Source: Bradyrhizobium sp. SZCCT0153
GTDB lineage: Bacteria; Pseudomonadota; Alphaproteobacteria; Rhizobiales; Xanthobacteraceae
Direction of reading: 5' to 3'
Assembly (NCBI RefSeq): GCF_018129995.1
Contig: NZ_JAFCKS010000002.1
Location: 124,001 to 188,000, forward strand
DNA: 64,000 nucleotides
Part shown: positions 43,629 to 53,400 of the stretch, piece after piece
Layout of the letters: each line of letters begins with the position of its first letter
How positions within the stretch are numbered: the stretch's first letter is position 1
Notes under the pieces: generated by a model
Seen by the model: only the letters and a program-made list of their open reading frames with translations
Told to the model about the DNA's origin: nothing
The model's database searches: none
Program-made: the position numbers and the translations under genes

Positions 43629-44014
43629 GCGATCAGACGCATATGCAGGCCGAACATGACCTCGCACCGGGCGATGAGGAGCAACACGGCGTTGGGGCCA
43701 GGATCCTCGGTTACGTCGTCGGCCTTGCGCTTGCGCTGCTGCTCACGGCGACGTCGTTCTTCATCGCCGGCACCGATCTGGTCTGGCAGCCCTCGATCCC
43801 CGTCGCGCTGATCGTGCTGGCGATCGCGCAGATGGGCGTGCATCTGGTGTTCTTCCTGCACATCACCACGGGTCCGGACAACACCAACAACGTGCTGGCG
43901 CTCGCCTTCGGGCTGATGGTCGTGTTTCTGGTGGTCGGTGGAACCGTCTGGATCATGGCGCACCTCAACCAGAACATGCCGCCGATGGACCAGATCATGC
44001 AAATGCGCCGATAG
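43625..44014 (+). CDS. cyoD: Cytochrome bo-type quinol oxidase subunit IV
   Basis: A 129-residue small subunit with three predicted helices (ARILGYVVGLALALLLTATSFFI, IPVALIVLAIAQMGVHLVFFLHI and NVLALAFGLMVVFLVVGGTVWIM). It closes the operon; no cyoE-type farnesyltransferase follows here. The start lies in an ATGA overlap with cyoC. Confidence 0.9.
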   Translation: MSDQTHMQAEHDLAPGDEEQHGVGARILGYVVGLALALLLTATSFFIAGTDLVWQPSIPVALIVLAIAQMGVHLVFFLHITTGPDNTNNVLALAFGLMVVFLVVGGTVWIMAHLNQNMPPMDQIMQMRR

Positions 44015-44033
44015 CGGCGTACGAAAAAGAAGA

Positions 44034-44055
44034 GCCGCTTGTTGTGACAAGCGGC
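44034..44055. terminator. GCCGCTTG stem-loop, better terminator on the minus strand
   Basis: GCCGCTTG-TTGTGA-CAAGCGGC is a perfect 8-bp stem. On the minus strand it is followed by TCTTCTTTTTC, a T-rich tail suited to stopping the nuclease-like gene. On the plus strand it lies 20 bases after cyoD. Confidence 0.6.
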
Positions 44056-44228
44056 CCAAGTCTAGGGAGGAAACGCCCGAGCAAAGACAACCCGATGAGG
44101 ATCGTCTGCCAAGGAAGCACTCGCGCAAAGCGCGTGCGCACGTTGATAAGTGCAGCAACTCGCGACGGAGTTCAATTCCGGATCAATACTGTCTCCGGCT
44201 ACCACTCACGGCTGCGTGATCGCCTTGT

Positions 44229-45017
44229 TCACTTTGGCCGGCGGCAATTATACGCCTTGCGGAAGCCGGCGGCCTGGGCGTCGTCCTCGGAACAGAACCA
44301 GCGGTCCGGCTTGGTGGTCGCGGGGTAGCTCGGGCAGCCCCGCAGATGATAGATGCCGATATTGCCGGTGACGCGTGCGCGCACCGCGAGCTTGCCCTTG
44401 ATGCTGCAGCTCGGCGGCATCGTCAGGTCCTCCGGGAACAGCACCGCGCGGATTTCCTTGTCGCGGTCGGCGCGGCAGGCAGCACCCAGGAGCGTGCCGT
44501 CCTTTTTGCCGGTGCGGAATTCTTGCGGTGCAACAAAGCAGCCCTTCCAGATCCCGGCGGAGGCCGATCTGGCGTCGGTCGCGGCCGGCTTGACGTTGGC
44601 CTTGATCGGCTCGCGCGCCACGGCAAAGCCGAGCCTGACCAGCTGCTCGTTCAAGCTGGTCTTGTCGCCCTCGGCCGTGCAGATCGCGCGGTGCCGCTTG
44701 CCGAAGCTCTTTTCCGGCCCGACATCATCGCAACGCACGGATCGCTTGTCGATCAGCTTGGCGAGCTGGTCGCGGGCCTCGATGCCGCAGGTCCAGGAAT
44801 CGGCATGATCGTCGATGCAGACCTGGTCCAGCTCGGGCGCGTCGACGCCGTCGAGGCGGTAGGTGACGTCGCCGAGCTGGACGGCGTTGCCGTCGCGGAC
44901 TGTCGCGGCGGCGGTCAGCGCGGAGGCGGGGCCGGAGGTGCCCAGAAATCCGGACAGAGCGAGACAGAAAACGAGCGCGAAAGCGCGGGCGGCGGCAAAT
45001 GAATTCTCGCTGGACAT
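44229..45017 (-). CDS. Exported thermonuclease-family (SNase-like) protein
   Basis: A 262-residue exported protein with an SNase-type core. A signal peptide ([21 protein letters not shown]) opens it, and the fold core is [30 protein letters not shown], as in thermonuclease-family proteins (the RLxGVDAPE motif). Some of the classic catalytic Arg/Glu residues are less certain in [27 protein letters not shown] Cys-rich C-terminal part with GCPSY and a [19 protein letters not shown] segment matches the SH3/SNase-associated tail of rhizobial relatives. Nuclease activity is unproven. Confidence 0.82.
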   Translation of the reverse strand: MSSENSFAAARAFALVFCLALSGFLGTSGPASALTAAATVRDGNAVQLGDVTYRLDGVDAPELDQVCIDDHADSWTCGIEARDQLAKLIDKRSVRCDDVGPEKSFGKRHRAICTAEGDKTSLNEQLVRLGFAVAREPIKANVKPAATDARSASAGIWKGCFVAPQEFRTGKKDGTLLGAACRADRDKEIRAVLFPEDLTMPPSCSIKGKLAVRARVTGNIGIYHLRGCPSYPATTKPDRWFCSEDDAQAAGFRKAYNCRRPK

Positions 45018-45219
45018 ACGGTCTCGCTATCGATTGCTCTTTCGCCTTGTTCCTAGCATCCGGATGTGGCGATACCAATGGTCTGCGCCCTGCGAAGTGC
45101 GACATTCCGGCCTCGCGGCTTTACTCAGCCGTAGCTCTGATCCTATCGTTCGCCGGCCTTGCAGGACCGTGCAGGCCGAATCGCCCGGAAAGCGGCGAGG
45201 GCGGGAGGAAAAATTTGCG

Positions 45220-46818
45220 ATGAAAGACCCCGTGGACGTCCTGATCATCGGCGCCGGCGCTTCAGGCGCCGCGATGGCGTGGTCGCTGGCCGAGACCAAG
45301 ATGCACATTCTCTGCCTGGAGCAGGGCGGTTGGATGAACCCGGCGGAATATCCCAGCACGGGCCGCGACTGGGAGGCCAAGTTCTATGGCGAGTGGTCGT
45401 CGAGCCCCAACGTCCGCGGCCGGCCCGAGGACTACCCGATCAACGACGACAATTCGCCGATCAAGGTCGTCAACTACAACGCGGTCGGTGGCTCGACGGT
45501 GATGTACACCGCGCATTGGCCGCGGCTGCATCCCTCCGATTTCAAGGTCAAGACGCTCGACGGCGTCGCCGACGACTGGCCGATCGACTATGACGCGCTG
45601 ACGCCGTTCTTCGAGGAGAACGACCGCATGATGGGCACGTCAGGCCTGTCGGGCGACCCGCTCTCGCCGCTGACGCATCCGCCGATGCCGCAACAGCCGC
45701 TTGGATTGTCCGGCGCGATCATCGGCAAGGCCATGAACAAGCTCGGCTGGCACTGGTGGCCGTCGGATACGACGGTCGCGACCATGGACTATGATGGCCG
45801 GGCGCGCTGCATCAATCTCGGCCATTGCACGCCGGCCTGCGCGCAAGGCGCCAAATCCTCCACCGACATCACCTATTGGCCGCACGCGGTCCGCGCCGGC
45901 GTCGAGCTGCGCACCCATTGCCGGGTGCGCGAGATCACCACCGACGAGAACGGCATGGCCTCGGGCGTGGTCTACTACGATAATGACGGCGTCGAGCAGT
46001 TCCAGCCGGCGCATGTCGTCATCATCGCCTGCAACGGCGTCGGCACGCCGCGGCTGCTGCTGAACTCGGCATCCAGCCGCTTTCCGAACGGTCTTGCCAA
46101 TTCGTCCGGCCTGGTCGGCAAGAACCTGATGTTCCATCCCTATGCGCAGATCTACGGCTATGTGAAGGAGCCGACCGACAGTAACCGCGCGCCGCCGACC
46201 TGCCTGTGGAGCAAGGAGTGGTACGACACGGATCTCTCGCGTGGCTTCGTGCGCGGCTACGGCGTGCAGTTCGTGCGCGGTGCCGGCCCGGTGTTCGAAG
46301 CCGTCGTCAGCGAGCAGAAGGGCATTCTGCCCTGGGGCGCCGATCATCACCGCGTCTTCCGCAAGCTCAATGGCCATCGGCTCGGGTTTTCCGCGATCTG
46401 CGAGGACCTGCCGGAGGAGCACAACCAGGTCACGCTCGATCCGGTGTTGAAGGACAGCCACGGCATTCCCGCGCCGAAGATCGACTACACCATCAGCGAG
46501 AACAGCCGGAAGATGATGGACCATGCGCTGGCGCGCGGCCGGGAAATTCTCGAGACGGCAGGGGCGACCGACATCTGCGTCAATTCACCGATCCCCTGGG
46601 GCGGCTGGCATCTGCTCGGCACCGCGCGGATGGGCACCGATCCGGAGCGCTCCGTCGTCAACGAATGGGGCCGCACGCATGACGTGAAAAATCTCTTCAT
46701 CATCGACGGCAGCATCTTCGTCACCTCGGGCGGCGTCAACCCGACCTCCACCATCCAGGCCCTCGCGCTCTACATCGCCGACCAGATGAAGCAGCGCCTC
46801 GCAAACCTGTTCGATTGA
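45220..46818 (+). CDS. GMC family oxidoreductase (gluconate 2-dehydrogenase alpha-like)
   Basis: A 532-residue FAD enzyme of the GMC fold. The FAD-binding motif is DVLIIGAGASGAAMAWSLAET. The active-site region GTARMGTDPERSVVNEWGRTHDVKNLFIIDGS and the C-terminal NPTSTIQALALYIAD are hallmarks of the membrane-bound alcohol/sugar dehydrogenases. The ATG at 45220 follows GGGAGGA. The next gene encodes a small partner like the gamma subunit, so the pair probably oxidises a sugar or polyol in the periplasm, with a cytochrome subunit that is not seen here. No signal peptide is present on this subunit; export could depend on its partner. Confidence 0.9.
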   Translation: MKDPVDVLIIGAGASGAAMAWSLAETKMHILCLEQGGWMNPAEYPSTGRDWEAKFYGEWSSSPNVRGRPEDYPINDDNSPIKVVNYNAVGGSTVMYTAHWPRLHPSDFKVKTLDGVADDWPIDYDALTPFFEENDRMMGTSGLSGDPLSPLTHPPMPQQPLGLSGAIIGKAMNKLGWHWWPSDTTVATMDYDGRARCINLGHCTPACAQGAKSSTDITYWPHAVRAGVELRTHCRVREITTDENGMASGVVYYDNDGVEQFQPAHVVIIACNGVGTPRLLLNSASSRFPNGLANSSGLVGKNLMFHPYAQIYGYVKEPTDSNRAPPTCLWSKEWYDTDLSRGFVRGYGVQFVRGAGPVFEAVVSEQKGILPWGADHHRVFRKLNGHRLGFSAICEDLPEEHNQVTLDPVLKDSHGIPAPKIDYTISENSRKMMDHALARGREILETAGATDICVNSPIPWGGWHLLGTARMGTDPERSVVNEWGRTHDVKNLFIIDGSIFVTSGGVNPTSTIQALALYIADQMKQRLANLFD

Positions 46819-46855
46819 TTGTGATGTGGATCGAAGCGAGCCGCGACTTCGCTGC

Positions 46856-46972
46856 ACCTCTCCCGCTTGCGGGAGAGGTCGGCGTGAAGCGCCGGATGAG
46901 GGCTCTCTCCTCTGGGAGAATCTCCTTGCGAAGGCACCATCTCCCCGACCCTCCCCCGCAGGCGGGGGAGGG
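46856..46972. repeat. Mosaic palindromic repeat between the GMC gene and its partner gene
   Basis: It contains ACCTCTCCCGC-TT-GCGGGAGAGGT (46856-46879, also found at 22308) and CCCTCCCCCGC-AG-GCGGGGGAGGG (46949-46972), with a conserved-looking GCCGGATGAGGG segment between. It lies inside what should be one operon. Confidence 0.65.
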
Positions 46973-47013
46973 AGTACACCTTCGATGCGGCGCGAATTTT
47001 GGAAGAGGACACA

Positions 47014-47463
47014 ATGCCTGATCAACTCTCCCTCTCTTCGCGGCAACGCGACGACCTCCGCACCATCGCCGCGATGATCGTTCCCGCCAGCGACGAGTAC
47101 AAGGTGCCCGGCGCCGACGATCCGGCGATCCAGGCCGACATGCTGGCGACGCTCGGCCGCGACACCGGATTGGTGACTGCGGCGCTGGACCATCTGGCGC
47201 GGCTCGCGGACCAGCCGCTCGCTGAGCTCGATGCCGAGAGGCGCGATGCGGTGGCGCAGGAGTTTCGCAAGCACGGCGGTGCGGCTGCCGCAGCTCTCGT
47301 GCGGGTGGTGCTGCAATGCTATTACCGGGACGACCGGGTGCTGCGCTCGCTTGGGCTGGAGCTGCGCGCGCCGTTCCCCAAGGGCTATGTGCTTCCGGAC
47401 GGTGACTGGTCGCTGCTCGATCCGGTCAAGGCCAAAGCCGGCACCCTGCGACGGGCGCCCTAA
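47014..47463 (+). CDS. Small partner subunit, gluconate 2-dehydrogenase gamma-like
   Basis: A 149-residue helical protein. Its opening LSLSSRQRDDLRTIAAMIVPASDEYKVPGADDPAIQADM is the signature of gamma subunits that accompany GMC flavoproteins. It ends RAPFPKGYVLPDGDWSLLDP. No Tat motif or signal is obvious, unlike many gamma subunits, which is odd if the complex is periplasmic. GGAAGAGGACA lies ahead of the ATG at 47014. It is cotranscribed with the GMC gene in all likelihood. Confidence 0.8.
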   Translation: MPDQLSLSSRQRDDLRTIAAMIVPASDEYKVPGADDPAIQADMLATLGRDTGLVTAALDHLARLADQPLAELDAERRDAVAQEFRKHGGAAAAALVRVVLQCYYRDDRVLRSLGLELRAPFPKGYVLPDGDWSLLDPVKAKAGTLRRAP

Positions 47464-47549
47464 CCAACAGTCCAGGCTTGCGCCCCAGGCGGGTCACTTG
47501 CGCGAGAGGAGATAGGCCACCATCTGTGTGAGCCTCAAGGACTCTTGCC

Positions 47550-48569
47550 ATGCTGGATTTCACCTCGGATATCGTCGATGACGCCTCGTCATCGCGAACG
47601 ACAGCGTCTGCCCCGATCGACGACCGGGCCCTGCTGGACGCCTATTCCAATGCCGTGATCGACGTGACCGACCGCGTCGGCCCTGCGGTCGTGCGGGTCG
47701 AGACCGGGCCAAAGGTCCCGAACGGCCGCGAGCGCGGCGGGCTCGGCTCCGGCATCGTGATCTCGCCGGACGGGCTCGTCCTCACCAACAGCCATGTGGT
47801 CGGCTCTTCCAAGGAGATCCGGCTGCGCGATGTCGAGGGTCATGTCGGCGACGCCCGGGTGCTGGGCGTCGACCCTGACACGGACCTTGCACTGCTGCGT
47901 GCCAGCGGCGTGCGCGACTTGCCCTATGCCGCGCTCGGCAACTCCCAGAGCCTGAAGCGCGGCCAGCTCGTGATCGCGATCGGCAATCCGCTCGGCTTCG
48001 AATCGACCGTGACCGCCGGCGTGGTTTCGGCGCTCGGGCGCTCGATCCGCTCGGTCAGCGGACGTACCATCGAGGACGTGATCCAGACCGATGCCGCACT
48101 CAACCCGGGCAATTCCGGCGGTCCGCTGGTGTCGTCGAATGCCGAGGTGATCGGCATCAACACTGCCATCATCAATGGCGCGCAAGGCATCTGTTTCGCG
48201 GTCGCCAGCAACACGGCGCAATTCGTGCTGTCGGAGATCATCCGCCACGGCTACGTACGCCGCGCCCATATCGGCGTCGCCGGGCAGACCGCGCCGATCC
48301 CGCGGCGGCACGCGGTGCTGGCCGGTGTCGAGAACAAGATGGGCGCGCTGCTCGCGCAGATCGAGCCGGGCGGGCCGGCGGCGAAGGCGGGCCTGTTGCC
48401 CGGTGACGTCGTCATCAAGCTCGATGGTGCCGAGATCAACGGCGTCGATGACCTGATCCGCGTGCTCGATCGCGACCGGATCGGCCGGCGGCTGGTCATG
48501 GACGTGCTGCGGCTCGGCCGCCTGCGGGCGGTCGATATCGACCCGATCGAGCGAAAGCCGGCGCGCTAG
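47550..48569 (+). CDS. HtrA/DegP-type serine protease with one PDZ domain
   Basis: A 339-residue trypsin-like protease. The catalytic triad is His in VLTNSHVVG (about 82), Asp in DPDTDLALLRA (about 112) and Ser in NPGNSGGPL (about 188). One PDZ domain occupies about 250-330 (LAQIEPGGPAAKAGLLPGDVVIKLDG). Unlike DegP it has no signal peptide or membrane anchor, and it has a short acidic lead (MLDFTSDIVDDASSSR), so it may act in the cytosol. An AAGGA site precedes the ATG. The gene stands alone between the gamma-like subunit and the FAD dehydrogenase. Confidence 0.9.
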   Translation: MLDFTSDIVDDASSSRTTASAPIDDRALLDAYSNAVIDVTDRVGPAVVRVETGPKVPNGRERGGLGSGIVISPDGLVLTNSHVVGSSKEIRLRDVEGHVGDARVLGVDPDTDLALLRASGVRDLPYAALGNSQSLKRGQLVIAIGNPLGFESTVTAGVVSALGRSIRSVSGRTIEDVIQTDAALNPGNSGGPLVSSNAEVIGINTAIINGAQGICFAVASNTAQFVLSEIIRHGYVRRAHIGVAGQTAPIPRRHAVLAGVENKMGALLAQIEPGGPAAKAGLLPGDVVIKLDGAEINGVDDLIRVLDRDRIGRRLVMDVLRLGRLRAVDIDPIERKPAR

Positions 48570-48628
48570 TATTGGTGCCACCGGGCGAGGTATGACGGTG
48601 TCATGCCTCGCCCCTGGAAACTGGCCGC

Positions 48629-50359
48629 ATGATGCCGGCGCAAGAGACTTATGACGTCATTGTGGTCGGCGCCGGTGCGGGCGGCATGACGGCCGCAGCG
48701 GTCGCCGCCGCCGAAGGCTTGCGTGTGCTGGTGATCGAGAAGACCGCGTTCGTCGGCGGCACCACCGCGTGGTCCGGCGGCATGGTCTGGATTCCCGCCA
48801 ATCCCAAAATGAAAGAGGTCGGGCTTTCCGACAGCGTCACGGACGCCGTCCAGTATCTTTCGAGCACGGTCCCCGAGCCCGCCAATGCCGGCTTGCGCGC
48901 CGCCTTCCTTGCGCGCGGGCCGGAGGCGGTGGCCTATCTCGAAGCCAACACGGACGTCCGCCTCCAGCCTGTGAAGGCCTATCCGGACTATTATCCGGAG
49001 CGGCTGGGCGCGATGCCAGGCGGGCGTGTGCTGGAGCCGGTCGCCTTCGACGGCACGCGGCTGGGTGCAGGTTTTGCGCGGCTGCGCGCACCGCTGCCGG
49101 AGTTCACGCTGTTCGGCGGGATGATGGTCAATCGTCTCGACATCCCCCATTTGCGCCGGGTCGGAAAGTCGCTGCGTTCGACCCTGCGCGCGGCGCGGCT
49201 GGTCTCCGAATACGCGTTGCAACGGCTGCGAAGCCCGCGCGGCACGACGCTGCATCTCGGCAACGCGCTCGCTGCGCGGCTCTATGCTTCGCTATTGGCG
49301 CGGCAGGTCGAGGTGCTCTTCAGTGCGGATGTCGCGGACATATCGATGCAGGGCGATCGCGTCAGCGGCGTAGTCATCCGACATGGCTCGCGTGACCGCC
49401 TGATTGCCGCGCGTCGCGGGGTGGTGCTCGCGACCGGCGGCTTTTCTCATGATGCCGTCCTGCGCAAGCGGTTCTTTCCGTCTGCGGCGGGCTTGGTCTC
49501 GGCGACGAACACGGCCGGAACCGGCGACGGGATTCGGCTCGCGGCGGCCGCCGGCGCCGCGCTCAACACCGATGCGACCAGCCCGGCCTATTGGGTGCCG
49601 GCCTCGCTGTTCCGGCGTCCCGATGGCAGCCGTGGCATCTTCCCGCATACCGTGACGGACCGCGCCAAGCCCGGCGTGATCGCGGTCAATGCCGCGGGCC
49701 GCCGCTTCGTCAACGAGGCGCTGTCTTACCACGAGTTCGTGCTCGCAATGCTCCGCGACGGCAATGGCGAGCCGGACCGGCCGTTCTACCTGATCTGCGA
49801 TCGCCAATTCCTGTGGGCATATGGCCTCGGCCGTATCAAGCCTTTAACGCGTGGTGTCCGGCGCTATGTGGCAAGCCGTGAGTTGATCGAGGCGCCCGAC
49901 ATCGCGCAGCTCGCAGAGAAGATCGGCGTCAAGCCGTCCACGCTCTCGGCGACGGTCGCAAGTTACAACATCGGTGCGAAGGAGGGCCGCGATCCCGAAT
50001 TCGGCCGTGGCAGCACGATCTACCAGCGCCATCTCGGCGATGCTGCACACAGGCCGAATCCTTGCGTCGCGCCGATCCTCCGCGCGCCGTTCTTTGCCAT
50101 GCGCATCTATCCGGCGGACCTCGGCACCGCGATCGGCATGAAGGTGGATGCGCAAGGACGCGTGCTGCGCGAGGACGGTACGCGGGTCGCGGGGCTCTAT
50201 GCCTGCGGCAACGACATGGGCTCGATCATGAACGGCAATTATCCGGGGCCGGGGATCACGCTCGGGCCGGCGCTGACGTTCGGGTACATTGCGGGGCGGC
50301 ATCTGGCGGAGGGGACGACCACAGCGTCGAGTGCAGCGAGGGCATCTGTCGAGTTGTAG
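48629..50359 (+). CDS. FAD-dependent dehydrogenase, 3-ketosteroid delta-1-dehydrogenase-like
   Basis: A 576-residue flavoprotein of the fumarate-reductase/KSTD fold. The FAD motif is DVIVVGAGAGGMTAAAVAAAEGLRVLVIEKT, followed by VGGTTAWSGGMVWIPANP, a common KSTD opening. The C-terminal flavin part includes YACGNDMGSIMNGNYPGPGITLGPALTFGYIAG. The steroid assignment is tentative; other members reduce or dehydrogenate different substrates. It stands apart from known steroid genes. The start has no strong ribosome site. Confidence 0.85.
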   Translation: MMPAQETYDVIVVGAGAGGMTAAAVAAAEGLRVLVIEKTAFVGGTTAWSGGMVWIPANPKMKEVGLSDSVTDAVQYLSSTVPEPANAGLRAAFLARGPEAVAYLEANTDVRLQPVKAYPDYYPERLGAMPGGRVLEPVAFDGTRLGAGFARLRAPLPEFTLFGGMMVNRLDIPHLRRVGKSLRSTLRAARLVSEYALQRLRSPRGTTLHLGNALAARLYASLLARQVEVLFSADVADISMQGDRVSGVVIRHGSRDRLIAARRGVVLATGGFSHDAVLRKRFFPSAAGLVSATNTAGTGDGIRLAAAAGAALNTDATSPAYWVPASLFRRPDGSRGIFPHTVTDRAKPGVIAVNAAGRRFVNEALSYHEFVLAMLRDGNGEPDRPFYLICDRQFLWAYGLGRIKPLTRGVRRYVASRELIEAPDIAQLAEKIGVKPSTLSATVASYNIGAKEGRDPEFGRGSTIYQRHLGDAAHRPNPCVAPILRAPFFAMRIYPADLGTAIGMKVDAQGRVLREDGTRVAGLYACGNDMGSIMNGNYPGPGITLGPALTFGYIAGRHLAEGTTTASSAARASVEL

Positions 50360-50373
50360 TCTCCACGATCACG

Positions 50374-50458
50374 GTCATTGCGAGCGTAGCGAAGCAATCC
50401 AGACTGTCTCAGCGGAAAGATTCTGGATTGCTTCGTCGCAAGGGCTCCTCGCAATGAC
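50374..50458. repeat. TCATTGCGAGCG-type dispersed palindrome
   Basis: GTCATTGCGAGCGTAGCGAA and TTGCTTCGTCGCAAGG...CGCAATGAC, together with CAATCCAGA and TCTGGATTG, form a long imperfect hairpin. Copies of this element are known from many Bradyrhizobium intergenic regions. It sits between convergent genes. Confidence 0.75.
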
Positions 50459-50485
50459 GCGGGGAGAGAGCCCGCCCTCTCACCG

Positions 50486-53400
50486 CTACTCCGCCGCCGC
50501 TGCAAAGCGGCTGTTCTCCAGCTCCGCCTCCAGCCGCGCCTTCTCGGCGGCGGCCAGCTTGATGTTGGCTTCCTTGACGTGGCCGAAGCCACGGATGGTC
50601 TCCGGCACGCGCGCGAGCCTCGTCAGCAACGGGATCTGTGCGGCATTCAGCCCGGCGATCCGCTGATCGATCATCGCATGATAGTCCTCGACCAGCTTCC
50701 GCTCGGTCCGCCGCTCCTCGGTTCGGCCGAACGGATCGAATGCTCCTCCGCGCAAAAACTTCAGCTTGGCGAGCACGCGGAAAGCGTGGATCATCCAGCC
50801 ACCAAACTCCTGTTTCTGGAGATGACCGGTCGTCTTGTCGCGCTGCGCGAAGATCGGCGGGGCGAGATGGTATTTCAGCGTGAAATCGCCGTCGAATCTT
50901 TCGGACACCTTCGTGGCAAAGCTGCCGTCCGTGTAGAGCCGTGCGACCTCGTACTCGTCCTTGTAGGACATCAGCTTGAAGAGGTTCTTCGCCACGGCTT
51001 CGGTCAGCTCCGTGGATGCCGGCGAGGCCGCATTCTCCGCCTTCCGCACCTGGGCAACGGCCGCGAGGTAGCGGTCGGCGTACGCCTTGTCCTGATAGCC
51101 GGTCAAAAACTCCGCGCGGGTCGCGATGATGTCGTCGAGCGACTTCGTCGGCGCGGATGCCCGGCTCTTGAACTGCAGCACGCTGCGCACCCGCGACATG
51201 TCGTGGGCGGCGAGGCGCCCCCAGGTGAAGGCGAGCTTGTTCATCTCGATTGCGGCGCCGTTGATCTCGATGGCGCGGAGCAGAGCCTCCAGCGACAGCG
51301 GGATCGCCCCCTTCTGGAAGGCGAAGCCGAGCATGAAGGGGTTGGTCGCGATGCTGTCGCCCATCAATGCGGAGGCAATGCCTGTGGCGTCGATGATGTC
51401 GAGGTTCTTCTCGCCGATCGCGTCGCGCAGCACGGTCTGCATCGTGCCCATCTCGAAATCGAGATCGGGATTTTGCACGAAGCTCGCGGTCGGCTGCAGG
51501 TCGGCATTGATATAGGCCTTGGTCACGCCACGCTCGGCGCGGCTGAGCGCGGAGGGACCTGCCGAGACGATCATGTCGCAGCCGAGGATGACGTCGGCGC
51601 CGCCGGTTGTGATACGGACTGCGGAAATATCCTCCGGCTTCTGCGCGATGCGGACATGGCTCATCACCGCGCCGTTCTTCTGTGACAGGCCGGTGAAATC
51701 CAGCGCCGAGCAGCCGCGGCCATCGACATGGGCGGCCATGCCGAGCAGAGCTCCGATGGTGATGACACCGGTGCCGCCGATGCCGGTGACGAGGATGTTG
51801 TACGGCACCTCCAGCTCGCGGGCAGGCGGCAGCGGCAAATCGGCGAACAACTGTCCGGAATCGACCGCCGACGTCTTCATGCGCTTCAGGCTGCCGCCAT
51901 GCACGGTGACAAAACTCGGACAAAATCCCTCGACGCAGGAAAAGTCCTTGTTGCAGTTCGACTGGTCGATCTGGCGCTTGCGGCCGAACTCGGTCTCCAG
52001 AGGTTGCACCGAGACGCAGTTGGAGGCCTGCGAGCAATCGCCGCAGCCTTCGCAGACCAGCTCGTTGATGAAGGCGCGCTTGGCGGGATCGGGATAGAGG
52101 CCGCGCTTGCGGCGGCGGCGCTTTTCCGCGGCGCAGGTCTGGTCGTAGACGACGACCGTGAGGCCCTTGATGTCGCGCAGCTCGCGCTGCACGGCATCGA
52201 GCTCGCGGCGGTGATGGATGGTCGCGCCTTGCGGGAAGTAGTTGCCGTCAGGGTATTTGCTGGGATCGTCGGAGACGATCGCCAGACGCTTCACTCCCTC
52301 TGCCCAGACTTGGTGCGCGATCTGGGCGACGTTGAAGGCGCCTTCAGCGGGCTGGCCGCCGGTCATAGCGACGGCGTCGTTATAGAGAATCTTGTAGGTG
52401 ATGTTGATGCCTGCGGCGGAGGCGGCGCGCAGCGCCAGCAGGCCGGAGTGGGTGTAGGTACCGTCGCCGAGATTCTGGAAGATGTGCTGCTCGGTGGTGA
52501 AGGGTGACTGGCCGATCCAGTTCACGCCCTCGGCGCCCATATGTGAGATCAGATCAGTGCGACGGGTCGGCATGCTCAGGGCCATGCCGTGGCAGCCGAT
52601 GCCAGCCATGGCGCGGCTGCCTTCTGGTACGCGCGTCGATGTGTTGTGCGGGCAGCCCGAGCAGAAGAACGGCGTGCGCGCCAGCTTGATTTGCGCAGCG
52701 GCCGGAACAGGATTGTCGAACGCCTCGAGCCGCGCCAGCCGCTGCTCCAGCAACGGGCTGTGATGACCGAGCTTTCGCAGCCGCGCCAGGAGTGCGGACG
52801 CGACGATGGTCGGCGTCAGCTCGCCTTCGCTCGGCAGCAGCGGCGCGCCACGTTCGTCGCGTTTTCCCGTGACGGTCGGGCGCCTGGACGCATCGATATT
52901 GTAGAGGATGCGCATCAGCTGGTCTTCGATGAAGCCGCGCTTCTCCTCGACAACCAGCACGTCCTGAAGACCTTCCGCGAAGCGCTTGGCGCCGCTTTCT
53001 TCCAGCGGCCAGGTCATCGCGACCTTGTAGATGCGCAAGCCGAGATCCTGCGCATCCTTGTCGGTAATACCGAGGTCGGCGAGCGCCTGGCGCAGATCGA
53101 GATAGGCCTTGCCGGTCGCGACGATGCCGAGCCGCGCCGGCTTTGAATCGAGTACGATGCGGTCGAGCTGGTTGGCGCGGGCAAAGGCCTGCACCGCGGC
53201 CATCTTCGGGCCGAACAGGCGCTTCTCCGCATCCAGCGGCGGATCGGGCCAGCGGATATTGAGCCCGCCGGGCGGCATCTCGAAATCGTCGGGGAGCTTG
53301 ATCTGGATCCGCTCGGGATCGCTGTAGATGGAGGCCGAGCTTTCGACGGTCTCGCTGATCGCCTTGAAGCCGACCCAGCAGCCGGAGAAGCGCGACAGCG

